NCBI GenBank assembly: GCA_021927905.1
Contig: BLLK01000020.1
Location: forward strand, 930,001-994,000
Reading direction: 5' to 3'
DNA length: 64,000 nt
From: Chaetoceros tenuissimus
Taxonomy: Eukaryota; Bacillariophyta; Thalassiosirophyceae; Chaetocerotales; Chaetocerotaceae
The translations under genes and the position numbers were made by a program. The notes below the pieces were generated by a model, which searched no databases, was not told the origin of the DNA, and saw nothing but the letters and a program-made list of their open reading frames with translations. Shown piece by piece: positions 19,902-30,400 of the stretch (positions within the stretch are counted from its first letter, which is position 1; each line of letters opens with the position of its first letter).

Positions 19902-21521
19902 ATGACTAGAAACATTACAACCTCTCTCATTTTTCTGATGGCGCTTCATGCTAAAATAAGAACATCAACTTCGTTCTCAAGCATGACCATGGCAAGTAGG
20001 CCATCTACTACGAAAAGATCTGGAAAAGGAAGGATGCAAAAGTCAAGGAATGGAAATTCAAAAAGAAGAAACAACCAAAAGCAAGGAAACATCAAGTCAA
20101 GTCCAAAACCTACCATGAAGAAAATATTTACTTTGGAAGAAATATCCAAAATGACTATACCACAAGCTATACAAGAATCATCCTCTTCCCATCAATTATT
20201 AGAAACAAGTAGACGAATGTGGCTTCCATCCGATGAAAACTTGGCACCACATTTGAAAACACAGAGAATACATCATGAAAAACGTATCAAGGCAGCTAGT
20301 CAATTATTGCAAAAATTAGGGGATTGTCTTGGGAATGAAGTGGGTGTTAAGTATCATTCAGAGATTTGGATGCAGGCATCTGAAAATGGGTTGAAGCGTG
20401 CTATTCTTGCTGCATCGATTCCATTTGTAAAAGATGGTGTTGATGATTTGGACAGTATAGATGGTAAAAATGTTTGTATGACTTTGGAAGGTTTGCATTC
20501 TATTATAGGGTTTACTTTGCCAAATTCATCTTCAAAAGATATGCAAGAATTAGATTCTGATATTGTTGAGTGTATAATACGGCTTGTTTCATGGGCTGAT
20601 GATTTGGCATGGTCTTTGCCTATGCACGAAGTATGTCAAGTTCGATGGGCGATCAAAGGAATTCATTCTAGAATTGGACATTTACTCTACGATGAGAATG
20701 ACTTGCACAATATCAACAGCGTTATTGAGAATTTGGATCTACGTGTCTCGAAATTACCCTTTGATATCATTCCATCATGCATAGATTGGAACAAGGAGGT
20801 AGATGATAATATCATGGGCAGATTACTGGATGATATACCATTCAACTTTGATATCATCACTACAAGGACAGGTGACAAGGTGGAGGAGCGAAGAGGGACT
20901 TCATGGGTAGCAGCCGATGATATCGGTGCCCTGGCTTACAGTGGAAAGATGATGACTCCCCATCCTCTTCCAGATATAGTCAGTCAAGCAATGAGGCGAG
21001 TGGAAGAATACATGATTGAACATGAATCAAATGAGCAGATTGAATTATGCTGTGATACTATAGGATCTTTCTTTGATTGTGCTCTCTGTAATCATTACCC
21101 TAATGAAGATTCCGCATGTAAATTTCATACCGACCCGGAGCATGGAACTCTTTGGCATCGTTTGACTTGTGTTGTCAGTGCTGGTGATTCAGAAGTGAGA
21201 AAGTTTGCCTTTAGGCCTATTCCACAGATGAATGAATGGACCAAGTATGAGACGAAAAAGGGAAGAAATGCTGCTATCCCGAAAAAGCCTGACGATGCAA
21301 TTATTCCTGCAGTGATTCCTTTATTTCCGGGAGATGTTGTGAAAATGGACAATGAGTGCAACGATCTATTTCATCATGCTGTGTATGGAGGACAATCTCT
21401 AGGAAGTTCCATTCCGTCTCGCCAAAGTGATGGTAGAGTCAGTCTAGTTTTCAAGAAGGCAATAGATCGAGGAAATGGAAAGAAGGGACATGGTAGAGGA
21501 AGGAGTACTAGAAGACTTTAG
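19902..21521 (+). CDS. AlkB-like Fe(II)/2-oxoglutarate dioxygenase, probably organelle-targeted
   Basis: A 539-aa single-exon protein. The C-terminal domain (about 380-525) has the double-stranded beta-helix signature of AlkB-type oxygenases: H409 and D411 in KFHTDPEHG, H491/H492 in LFHHAVYGG, and R512 in GRVSLVFKK. The spacing fits two His, one Asp and a 2-oxoglutarate-binding Arg. A hydrophobic N-terminus (ITTSLIFLMALHAK) followed by TSTSFSSMTMAS resembles a diatom plastid bipartite signal. Next comes a very basic linker (about 35-75) that could bind nucleic acid. AlkB enzymes remove methyl groups from nucleic acids or modify proteins. The middle region (about 80-370) is helical and unrecognised. 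The fold is fairly sure; substrate and location are inferred. Confidence 0.75.
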   Translation: MTRNITTSLIFLMALHAKIRTSTSFSSMTMASRPSTTKRSGKGRMQKSRNGNSKRRNNQKQGNIKSSPKPTMKKIFTLEEISKMTIPQAIQESSSSHQLLETSRRMWLPSDENLAPHLKTQRIHHEKRIKAASQLLQKLGDCLGNEVGVKYHSEIWMQASENGLKRAILAASIPFVKDGVDDLDSIDGKNVCMTLEGLHSIIGFTLPNSSSKDMQELDSDIVECIIRLVSWADDLAWSLPMHEVCQVRWAIKGIHSRIGHLLYDENDLHNINSVIENLDLRVSKLPFDIIPSCIDWNKEVDDNIMGRLLDDIPFNFDIITTRTGDKVEERRGTSWVAADDIGALAYSGKMMTPHPLPDIVSQAMRRVEEYMIEHESNEQIELCCDTIGSFFDCALCNHYPNEDSACKFHTDPEHGTLWHRLTCVVSAGDSEVRKFAFRPIPQMNEWTKYETKKGRNAAIPKKPDDAIIPAVIPLFPGDVVKMDNECNDLFHHAVYGGQSLGSSIPSRQSDGRVSLVFKKAIDRGNGKKGHGRGRSTRRL

Positions 21522-21587
21522 GCTTGTAAAGTAATCAATGTTGAAACATGTAATATAAAGATTCAATTATATCTTATACACAGTATT

Positions 21588-22952
21588 CTACGCATCAATC
21601 AGCCACTGAGAACAACCTCTTCCCGAAGAGCAATCAGTACAGCAAGGTCCATCACTTTCATATTCAAGCAAATCTTTTCTTTTCTTGTAAAAGTTTCGAA
21701 GTGCACGATCTTTGATTACGAAACAGAAGAGAGCTTCGAATTTGCTATCCACATCTCTGCCTCTTTTGAATGGCGTTGGAGGAGCCAAGTTGGCTGCATT
21801 CTCACAAAATCGAACACAAAAACGCACCCACGCACTGACTTTCTCATAGTTTGTAGTTGATGAATGTTGTCTAAACTCAATGGTTGGCTGTCTTCCATTC
21901 TTGAGGTTTTGAAGATTCAACTTATAATATCTGCCATTTGGACACATAACATTTGCTAATTCTTGAGTGTCTGAACAATTCGAAAGCAAATTATGAGCAG
22001 CCCAGATACCACTCATGTACGATGAACGCGCTTGATCTTTGACAGCTCTTGCGTTACTCTGAAAGTAACGATCAGATTCATTGCTGCCACTACGTCTTGA
22101 CTTTGGCATGAAAGCATCCATTGCATCTTCATACTTGATGAATTGCTGACAGATCTTGACAATTTGTCTATGTGAATATTTGGAAACATCTACATGGCAG
22201 TGAAAGCCACATGATTTATTGACACGGACATTTTCACCAGAGAGGCCTCTTAGAATCTTGTTGACTTGAGAAAGACCCCCTCCTGATCTCAAAGGAGGCG
22301 AAACAATTTCAAACCGGTTGCAATCTGGCTGTGAGATATTGCATGTAATTGATCCATCTGGTACTAGTTTCCAATGATCTGAAGTACTTCGTCCTCCACT
22401 CCAGGTATCAATAACATCTATTTGCAAATCATTTGTCTCTTCCAAGTTCTGTGCAATCTGATATTCAGAATTATAGCTAGGCGACGACATTTCTAGTTCG
22501 ATCCCAAACTGGGCGTCATCTGAAAGTGCTGCCATACGAAATGGTCTTTCATGACGAGGTTCATTGAATCTCATGACAGCACCTTTTCGCTGTCTACTTT
22601 CTGGCGTGAAAGATACGTAATGCGAAACATCGTGTGTGCTGCCTCCACTGCCTCTAATCTTGATTTCAGCAGTGAATTGCCCAAACACGCTTTGTCTCGT
22701 CGCGAACCGCCAAGCCTGTGCTCCATTTGGTCTTTTCACTGGTACCGGTGTATTATGTACAAACTTTGGCGGAGTAAAGGTACTTCCTAGATCAAAGGTG
22801 ACACGTTCAATCAAATCTGGATTGTCAAGGACATCAACATAGATGGTAACATCGTGTTGCTTCTTTATGCCGCGTCTAGCCGAATAGACTGCTGCATCGT
22901 CAGGTATTTTACTATATGTGTTACCAACAATGAATTGAGCTGATCCTCCCAT
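21588..22952 (-). CDS. YEATS-like domain fused to a putative GS-fold amidoligase
   Basis: A 454-aa single-exon protein. Residues about 30-115 look like a YEATS-type beta sandwich (HDVTIYVDVLDNPDLIERV, FGQFTAEIKIRG). Residues 149-400 are an amidoligase domain (Amidoligase_2 type): FGIELEM at 149-155, HWKLVPDGS at 193-201, FEIVSPP at 214-220, SCGFHCHVDVS at 247-257, YYKLNLQNL, IEFRQHSS and AWVRFCVRFCENA. These Glu and His residues match the metal/ATP-binding core of the glutamine-synthetase-like fold. Family members are predicted to join a carboxylate to an amine. The C-terminus ends in a Cys-rich stretch (CCTDCSSGRGC). A paralogue with other partner domains lies 2.4 kb away. YEATS domains bind acylated lysines in eukaryotes; here the assignment is tentative. 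Confidence 0.8.
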   Translation of the reverse strand: MGGSAQFIVGNTYSKIPDDAAVYSARRGIKKQHDVTIYVDVLDNPDLIERVTFDLGSTFTPPKFVHNTPVPVKRPNGAQAWRFATRQSVFGQFTAEIKIRGSGGSTHDVSHYVSFTPESRQRKGAVMRFNEPRHERPFRMAALSDDAQFGIELEMSSPSYNSEYQIAQNLEETNDLQIDVIDTWSGGRSTSDHWKLVPDGSITCNISQPDCNRFEIVSPPLRSGGGLSQVNKILRGLSGENVRVNKSCGFHCHVDVSKYSHRQIVKICQQFIKYEDAMDAFMPKSRRSGSNESDRYFQSNARAVKDQARSSYMSGIWAAHNLLSNCSDTQELANVMCPNGRYYKLNLQNLKNGRQPTIEFRQHSSTTNYEKVSAWVRFCVRFCENAANLAPPTPFKRGRDVDSKFEALFCFVIKDRALRNFYKKRKDLLEYESDGPCCTDCSSGRGCSQWLIDA

Positions 22953-23310
22953 ATTTAAACTGTTTTATGTCTACTAGATATCTTGTGTAGTATCTTTCTA
23001 TTTGTTCTTTTGCTTATTATCATAGAGTAACTTAATCATTGAGTATTATTATTATTTGTTCTTTTTTGCTTGTGTGTTTGTTGTTTGCTGTCCACGCTGC
23101 CCGTTCTATCTTTGTCCATGGCATTCTTGTAATCCCCTTTCGTGCCTTCCCCTGTTCAAAGAAACAAGACAATGCGAAATTATATTTTCATTGGTAGCAA
23201 ATAGCAATGGTAGAGCGTTGCCTTTATTCTTAATATTTAGACAGAAAAGCTATTTTTTTAAAAAAGGTATAGATGTCCTCGCAACAATAAATCATTCCCA
23301 TAATTGTATC
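22953..23310. other. Intergenic spacer
   Basis: This 358-bp spacer holds the promoter of the YEATS-amidoligase gene and the 3' flank of the MYND gene. It has T-rich tracts at about 23050-23100. No coding signal is convincing. Confidence 0.5.
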
Positions 23311-24954
23311 TCACCATTTGAACCTAGGGGTAGCTGATGCCGGATAAACAGTACAATCTCCGTTTTCATCAAAAGATGCTTTCATAAAAGTCTTCATTCC
23401 TGACCAAGTCTTTTCCTTCCTAATTTCTCTCACAATTTCTTTGAAACCTGAAGTTCCAGGATCAATGAAGAACTCGCAGTATCTGCTCTCATCATATACC
23501 ATAATTGGTTGACTATCATTACAACACTGAAGTTTGATGTAGAACTTTTCATTTGCTCTAATACCTCTTGGTTTCTTGTAGCCTTGAGCTGCATTGTTTG
23601 ATGGTTTTGTAGTACCACCAGACTGGAGAGATACCCTTGCAGAATACATGCCATTATTCTTTGGCTTATCCAATTTCACGCCACTACTGGCCAATTGACA
23701 TTCGTTCTTGTGACCTTCTTTCCAATGAGCCACTTGACATTCTCGATCACAATACCGTGCCTTCTTACATGCAGAACATTTCGCTCCACCTGTTTCACCA
23801 AGTTCTTTATTGCAAAAAGCACATTTTGTGTGTGCTTCCTTTTGCTTTGCTTTTGCTTGGCGTGATCCACGCTTCGATGCAGTATCCATAATCATTTGTG
23901 CAACGCTACTCTGGAAACGACCCATTCCTTGACACATGCTGAATGCAGAAATTCCATCAGCATCCTTTGTATGGATATCAGTATTATGCTTCTCCAACAA
24001 GAATTCAGCAACGTCATCTCTGTTTTGCATTATTACTTCCAATAGAGAAACTTGACCCATACGATCTCGAACATCAGTAAGGGGTGTCATGGGTTTGATG
24101 GAATCATCTATCAAACGTAAATTCTCCAGTTTTGTCTTGACTGGCTTTCCTTCAATAAACACTGTTCTTCGACCAGTATCAGGATCAAATCCGCCCACAA
24201 TTCCCCTCTTGCCATTCCAACTCTCTGCTTTTAAGCCAAACAATTCAACTTCATAGCCAAACATGTGATGAGATTTTGCTGCTTCGATACACATTTCAAC
24301 TACATTCAAAGTCATTTTGGTAGCCATACCGCCTGCGCCATAGTGCACCACAGTCTTACCGAGTACATCCTGAGCATAAGGATTGGCTCCATTTTGCAAT
24401 AGAATCTTTGCAGTTTCTTCATGATTTGCCATTCCATTAGGTACCATAAGATTCTTCCCTGCACTCACGATACCCAATAAAGGGCTCAATCTCATACTTG
24501 TTTCTCGGTGTTCAAGCAAATGAATAAGATCTAGATTGCGACTAGGTACTATTTCCTCAGACTTGCAATCATGAATCATTTTCTTGACAGATAAAGGCTC
24601 ACCAACTACACATAATTTCCACAAGGGAGCGACAACACTTTCAGATTCCATATTGGTAAGATGAGCATGAATGTCTCCTCCAATGGAATACAATTCTCGT
24701 GCACTGTCTCTAAGATTCCTATTTTTGATAATGTGTTGATCGCCATTTCCATATGGATCTTTGTCATTCTTTTTACAATCTGTTCCCATTTCAATCAGTT
24801 TGTTACGCATGAGTTTCTTTTGATCTGCGAGGGACATGCTATCCATCATATCCATTTGGGAAAAGGATTCACGCATGCCCTGCTCGCTTACAGATTTCCA
24901 TGCTTCTGATATAGCGTTAGGTTTGAAAGGTTTCTTTTTACTCTTTTTTCCCAT
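23311..24954 (-). CDS. Ankyrin-repeat protein with MYND zinc finger
   Basis: A 547-aa single-exon protein. Ankyrin-like repeats occur at about 170-215 (EETAKILLQNGANPYAQD, GKTVVHYGAGG) and 290-345 (MGQVSLLEVIMQNRDDVAEF, LLEKHNTDIHTKDADG). Between them is a short SH3-like or PxL-type segment (WNGKRGIVGGFDPDTGRR). The MYND finger at about 381-421 has the complete Cys/His pattern (CAFCNKEL, CSACKKARYCDRECQ, HWKEGHKNEC). MYND domains bind proline-rich peptides, and ankyrin repeats mediate protein contacts, so this is probably an adaptor. The basic N-terminus (GKKSKKKPFKPN) could be a nuclear signal. It lies between the two amidoligase genes and starts opposite the UIM-amidoligase gene, with which it shares a 423-bp divergent promoter region. 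Confidence 0.88.
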   Translation of the reverse strand: MGKKSKKKPFKPNAISEAWKSVSEQGMRESFSQMDMMDSMSLADQKKLMRNKLIEMGTDCKKNDKDPYGNGDQHIIKNRNLRDSARELYSIGGDIHAHLTNMESESVVAPLWKLCVVGEPLSVKKMIHDCKSEEIVPSRNLDLIHLLEHRETSMRLSPLLGIVSAGKNLMVPNGMANHEETAKILLQNGANPYAQDVLGKTVVHYGAGGMATKMTLNVVEMCIEAAKSHHMFGYEVELFGLKAESWNGKRGIVGGFDPDTGRRTVFIEGKPVKTKLENLRLIDDSIKPMTPLTDVRDRMGQVSLLEVIMQNRDDVAEFLLEKHNTDIHTKDADGISAFSMCQGMGRFQSSVAQMIMDTASKRGSRQAKAKQKEAHTKCAFCNKELGETGGAKCSACKKARYCDRECQVAHWKEGHKNECQLASSGVKLDKPKNNGMYSARVSLQSGGTTKPSNNAAQGYKKPRGIRANEKFYIKLQCCNDSQPIMVYDESRYCEFFIDPGTSGFKEIVREIRKEKTWSGMKTFMKASFDENGDCTVYPASATPRFKW

Positions 24955-25377
24955 GATGCTGTGTTTTTATTTATGAATATTTGCATTTGCATTCATTCAT
25001 TTTGATTGCCTGATGACCGCTGACCGCTGACCGTTTTAGAAGCTTGAGATCTTTGCAGCTCTCTCCCCTCTTTTTTCTATTTCATTGATTCATAGTACAA
25101 TAGTATCTATTGTACATTTGAAGCATTCCTCATTTTCTATTTCAACCCCGCTTGTTGATCAAAAGTACTGAGACTATACTTACGTTCGTTCTTTTTTTAC
25201 ATCCTTCTTGCGTACTTTGCCTGGTATAGTATTCTACGCAAAACAAACAAATTCTTCTTTGATACCCTCAGCCAACACAAAAACAACATTCGATACTTCT
25301 CTTCATCCTGTCCATAAATATCCAAGTAACTAGGATATGTTTCCATTCTCACCTACACTGCTATCATAGGTTGAGTT
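24955..25377. other. Divergent promoter region of the MYND and UIM-amidoligase genes
   Basis: This 423-bp region lies between the two start codons. It contains a heptamer direct repeat at 25014-25033 and T/C-rich sequence around 25070-25200. Sharing the region could let the two genes be co-regulated. Confidence 0.5.
25014..25033. repeat. Three tandem TGACCGC heptamers
   Basis: TGACCGC at 25014-25020 and 25021-25027, then TGACCG at 25028-25033. They lie 60-80 bp upstream of the MYND gene start. This may be a binding-site array or a short slippage repeat. Confidence 0.45.
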
Positions 25378-26772
25378 ATGAATGAATATGTCGACGATGA
25401 ACAGGATGAGGAAATGCGAAAAGCTATGGAAGCCTCGCTAGAATCCCACTTTCATCATCAACAAGCACAGAGACAACAAGAACTTGAGGAACAACTGGCT
25501 CTAGAGCAATACCTTGCTGCGGAAGCAAGAAGGAAACAGGAAGAAGCGGCCGCAGCAGCGTTAGTTGCAGTATCGGAGATGCAGGACCAACAAATAGCAA
25601 TTGCTATTCATGAATCCTATGATTCGGTAAAGAGACAAAGGACAAATCAAGAAATGAATAATTATCTTACTTCGTATACAGTTGAAAGATCAGAAACAAA
25701 AGCGGTAGGAAGTTGGGATTGTCCCTCGTGTACATTAGTTAATGATCCATATGCTGGACATTGTAAAGCATGCGGTGTAAAGGCTCCTTTGCATGTGCTT
25801 ACATTCAAGAAATTCCCAAATGAAATGAGATTTGGCCTAGAGGTTGAGATCATTGTCCCCAATGGAAAAAGAGATGGATTTACATATGAAAGCATTGCAA
25901 AATCTTTGTCTAAATTTGGAGATAGGGTTGAGTACAGAGGTTATACACATGAGACAAGCACACATTGGAAAATTGTCACGGATTCTTCACTTCAATCCAA
26001 GAATGACAATGATTTATGCTTTGAATTAGTATCACCAATATTAGTCGGCGAGGGTGATACTGGTTTGCAAAGATTTCGAAATATTATGGACGCAATTGCA
26101 AGAATTGGTATCAGCACTAATGCAAGCTGCGGATTCCATGTTCACATTGATGCGGAAAATTCTTCGCTCAAAAATCTCAAGGCAATCAGTAATTGTTTTG
26201 TATCTTTGGAAAATGCATTTGATCTTTTGGTGGCGTCGAAACATTCACATGCAAGCAATAGACGGACCAATCAAAATAAATATATTCAGTCAAATAGGCT
26301 TGCGTTTCAACAATTGTCCAATAGGCAAAGATGGAGCAGTATTGCTGAAGTGCGAAATAGATACGAATTGGTGGAGCTGATGAATCCAGAATCAAGATAC
26401 TACAAATTAAATTTGACAAACTTGACAAAAAGGAATAGACCTTCTACTATTGAATTTCGACAGTTTGGAGGAATCGAAGATCTACAGGAAGCAGAAATTT
26501 GGGTTCGTTTTCTAGCTGCCTTTTGTGAGAATGCAAAACGAGGCAATATTCAAGGATGTCTCTTGTCAGAAGAGTCGCCAGTGTTTGATGAAATGCGATC
26601 TTTGTTCAATTTGATTGACGACACAGGGTTAGAAAGTTGGTACACAGTAGACAGACAACTTTTCCATGGACACAGTATCAAAAATGAGTGGATGTGTAAA
26701 ATCTGTTATCGAAAGTTTGCAAACAGTCGTAGCCTCTCACAGCATTGTAGTGCTGTCGGTCATAATAGGTAG
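25378..26772 (+). CDS. UIM and RanBP2-type zinc finger fused to a putative GS-fold amidoligase and C2H2 finger
   Basis: A 464-aa single-exon protein. Residues 11-23 (EEMRKAMEASLES) match the ubiquitin-interacting motif; a second UIM-like helix is at 71-83 (QQIAIAIHESYDS), with an Ala/Glu-rich helix between them. A RanBP2/NZF finger lies at 113-132: WDCPSC, then TLVN, then CKAC. Residues 150-395 are an amidoligase domain: FGLEVEI at 152-158, HWKIVTDSS, FELVSPI, SCGFHVHIDAE, YYKLNLTNL, IEFRQFGG and WVRFLAAFCENAK. The C-terminus is a C2H2 finger (CKICYRKF, then H and H in QHCSAVGH). UIM and NZF modules bind ubiquitin, so the enzyme may act on ubiquitin or ubiquitinated proteins. The domains are seen; the activity and target are inferred. 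It is paralogous to the YEATS-amidoligase nearby. Confidence 0.85.
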   Translation: MNEYVDDEQDEEMRKAMEASLESHFHHQQAQRQQELEEQLALEQYLAAEARRKQEEAAAAALVAVSEMQDQQIAIAIHESYDSVKRQRTNQEMNNYLTSYTVERSETKAVGSWDCPSCTLVNDPYAGHCKACGVKAPLHVLTFKKFPNEMRFGLEVEIIVPNGKRDGFTYESIAKSLSKFGDRVEYRGYTHETSTHWKIVTDSSLQSKNDNDLCFELVSPILVGEGDTGLQRFRNIMDAIARIGISTNASCGFHVHIDAENSSLKNLKAISNCFVSLENAFDLLVASKHSHASNRRTNQNKYIQSNRLAFQQLSNRQRWSSIAEVRNRYELVELMNPESRYYKLNLTNLTKRNRPSTIEFRQFGGIEDLQEAEIWVRFLAAFCENAKRGNIQGCLLSEESPVFDEMRSLFNLIDDTGLESWYTVDRQLFHGHSIKNEWMCKICYRKFANSRSLSQHCSAVGHNR

Positions 26773-27452
26773 GTGAGGGTAATGAAGGAAGAGTAATGAA
26801 CGATAAATAATGTTCTTTATAGCATACAAGCAGCAGTATATTATGAGCTTAGTAGATTGAGCAATGAAATAACGCCGCAAAATTTGTCCTCATTCAACTC
26901 AACCATTCGCCGCTTCGCCAGAATTTCTCTTCTTTCCAATGCGAAGCCACATCGATTCTTCATCAACTTCGACCTCAAAAGGAGTCCTGCGTCCGTCACT
27001 CTTTCATTTTTTTGTTTTCGAGAGACTGACCTTCGGTACGTATGTATGTGTAGCTCAGTACGTGGATAAAAATGGCGCGATAATTAGCGCGCACTTTCGA
27101 AGGAATTTCTCCTTTGTCAAAAGTGTTCTCAAAATTGCATGAATGGATGGATATGTCATTTTCTCATTGTTGCAGGTTCAATGTATCATTTTTACATGCT
27201 TGGTTTCCGTTGGAAGACATTGTGTCGCATAATTCTGTAAATTCAGTGTGTAAATCATAAAACTTACTTAGGTGGGCCACGAGACAGAGTTATTATGACC
27301 GGTCTGGGAATGTTGAAGCTTGTGCTTCCCAACGATGTTGTGCACATGAATGGAACTTTTCACTTTTCACCCTCTCTAGTCGTCGGTATTTCTCATTATT
27401 CATACTTTGCTAAACTGGAACATAGTAGTAAAGTACATTGTGGAAAGAAGAT
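26773..27452. other. Intergenic region with promoter of the DUF1800-DUF1501 gene
   Basis: This 680-bp stretch has an imperfect GC palindrome with AT centre at 27075-27092 (GCGCGATAATTAGCGCGC) and a hairpin-like TGGGAATG...GCTTCCCA near 27305-27332. Open frames here look random. No RNA gene is recognised. Confidence 0.5.
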
Positions 27453-30400
27453 ATGAAGAAGTTTCTCACAACTCTCTTCTTTCTCCTAGTACTATCGACG
27501 ACTAACCTCGCCGTTACAGTTCTAGCGAACAACTATGGTTGCCCTTTACCTGGAGAAGCCCCAGTGGATGTCGAAAGTGAGTATATCTACAAAAGTTTTG
27601 CCGTCTGACAAACTTTCCCTCAAGTTGAAACACTAACAATAACTTTTCCTATTTTTCATGCCATTATTTTCCCATGTTTCTATCTTAGTTCCTCCTGACC
27701 ATGATATCACCAAGAAATTCAAGGTAGTCGTGGGTAACAGCGAGAAGGATCAAGTTTGTATTCTTTATCGTGTTGTAGCCAAAGATGCAAGTGTCGACAT
27801 TAATTCATTCTCCAAAAACTCAGAGAGCTCCCACTTCATTCTAGAACCTGTGGCGAGAAGCTACCACAAAAAGAATTGGCATGCAGTGGCTGGACCATAT
27901 TCTGCATCTGTCAAGGTCAAAGAGTGTGTTCAGAAGGTTTGTACTTTTCGCTTTCCTGTCGTCAAGTCGGATGATTCCAAATATGTGTTTATGACCTTTG
28001 AACATAAGCTTGAAAGTGAGGAAGCGGAAAGAGCTCGACTATTAAGTAGAACTACGTTTGGTCCAACACTTGAAGAAATTAGGAATTGGCCTTATGGAGA
28101 AGGTTTGAAATCTTTTGCTGATTACATCCAAGCTCAAATCGATCTTCCAATGACTAGTTGGCGAGCTTATTGGAGAAAACGTCTTGATTCCAAATATACA
28201 ATGTGGACGCAAGGGTCTAGATTAGAAGCCATGCATCCATGTGATCAGTATTCTCGTTGGTCAGAGTACGCTCTCAATTTCTGGGACCAAAATAGATTAA
28301 CCATCACCATCACTAAAATTGATCCTGACGATCCAAATAGTAGACTTTTGATGTCATATAAAGATGGAGAGCCACTAACACTCGTAGATGAATTTGTACC
28401 GGGGCGACTTCGTGGGGCAAAATTAGGTAAGTTCACAAGTTATTTTCCAAAACGCCGCTACATCTGAACATTTATCTCACTTCAAGAGTCTATTTTCAAG
28501 ATTGTACCAAAGAAGAAGTTGCACCATATTGTGGCGAAGGGGAATACTTAATAACAAATAATATCGGAGGGTTGCAAGGAGAAATATTTTATCGACCAAC
28601 CTCGGGTCCAGCGACCCTTGGACTTGTGACTTTTCACAACCCGGTCATTGACCTTCCTGATTCCCTTATTAACGATCCAAATGCAGTAAAGCCACTGAAA
28701 CTCATCACATTGCCTAACGAGTCGGAAATGCAATTTTTGAGAGGGGCAGATAGAGGCTTTAGAGATTATATCCAAGCAACCTATAGAATGATGTCTGATA
28801 ATTGGTCGGGAAACGAAGATACGTGTAATGGATTCAAAAATGAAGAGGGGAAATGGTTTTTTTGGGACATTTTAGGGAAGGTTGGTGATACTGGTAAAAT
28901 TTTGAGGTATACTCCTTATGCTAGATTCAGGGACAATACTGTTGAAAACCCTTTACCGGATGGTGGCGCCCTTAAGTTTGATCATTTTGGTCCTCAGAAA
29001 TGTATCACTAGTATTCCTGATTTCACCAACATCCACTCATGCCGTCTGTCAAATGGGGTCGGTTGTGTGCCAAGATTTTTGGAAATGCAGCAAAACACTA
29101 AGGAAACAGCCGAGTCCGTTTTAGTCTGTGGGAGTAAGTATATTTCTAGTGGCTCCATACCGCAATTTTATTTGAAAAATTCATCTCATCGTAATATAAT
29201 TATAGCGCATGGAGAAGTAGGACACGACCCAGGATTTGAGGATTTAGATTTCGATAATGCATTTAGGTAAGTTGTGGCTATATTTCCTACTCTGAAAAAT
29301 GCCTCTTGTGAAGTTATCATCTCAAAATATAAGTTTCTTCTTTCTCATAATTCCAGGATGAGCTACCAAGCATTTATGGGATTACCATGGGGAGATCAAT
29401 GGGTTAATGTTTGGACCACAGTTTTATTTGAGGCTAAAGATCAGTAAGTGGTACAGACATGAGATCTGAGAATTAGAATATTTCTTTACATCAAGGGAAG
29501 GTCATTGACAACTTGCATGTATTTCCTTATCACAGGTTGAGACAGAGAATTGCTTGGGCCCTATCGCAAATATTTGTGATAAGCAAAGGATCAATTACAG
29601 AAGAAGGCAGTGGGAACGAATACTTGCTACATTACCATGATATATTTGTTCGCAATGCATTTGGCAACTATCGTGATATCATCAAGGAAGTTTCTTTTTC
29701 TCCTGTCATGGGAGAAATGCTTACTTACCTTAATGGTATCAGCGCTCCTCGGAAGTATCGAAACGATCAAAGTGTTGTAGAGGACCCAGACGAGAATTTT
29801 GCCAGAGAAGTAATGCAGCTTTTCACTATTGGATTATACAAATTTGACACGAGTGGCAATGTGCTTCTGAACAAGAAAGGTGTCCCTGTTACAACTTATA
29901 AAAATCAGGACGTCCAAAATTTCGCTCGAGCCTGGACAGGGTTTACCTATTCATCGCGAAGAGACAATCTTGAAGGACGACCATATTTTCCAAATCGCAT
30001 CAATCCAATGTTTTTGGTTGGACACCGTAGAGATCAGTTTCCTAAAACAGATTTGCATCGTGGTTTCATAGGAGACAGGTATGTTTGTAATGCCTTCTGT
30101 ATGTACTTTTTATCTCATGGCTTCTCAAATTCTCGTCTTTTCGAATTGAAAATTATTCAGGTATCCTGAATGTCGTGCATTACCGGAAAAGCAATTTCTT
30201 AAGAGTAAGTTTGATGATGTATTCTTTAGTTACATATATATGGTTCAGCAAACTGTAATAGACCAATCATTCTAATCTCAATTTCAATCTAGTCGGAGCA
30301 AAGTATAGACTACTTGGATCGATCAACTTTCCATACATGCATTGGGAAGGTCAATATGAAGGTGGTACTAAGGTATACCCATGGCGGAAAAGTCCAAATT

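Noticed and set aside
21588-26772. Reading the amidoligase genes as glutamine synthetases
   Set aside because: They share only the predicted fold and a Glu/His core; length and motifs are those of the amidoligase family, not of GlnA.
27075-27092. GC-rich quasi-palindrome as an E2F pair
   Set aside because: The arms are not an exact consensus and the neighbouring gene has no cell-cycle link.
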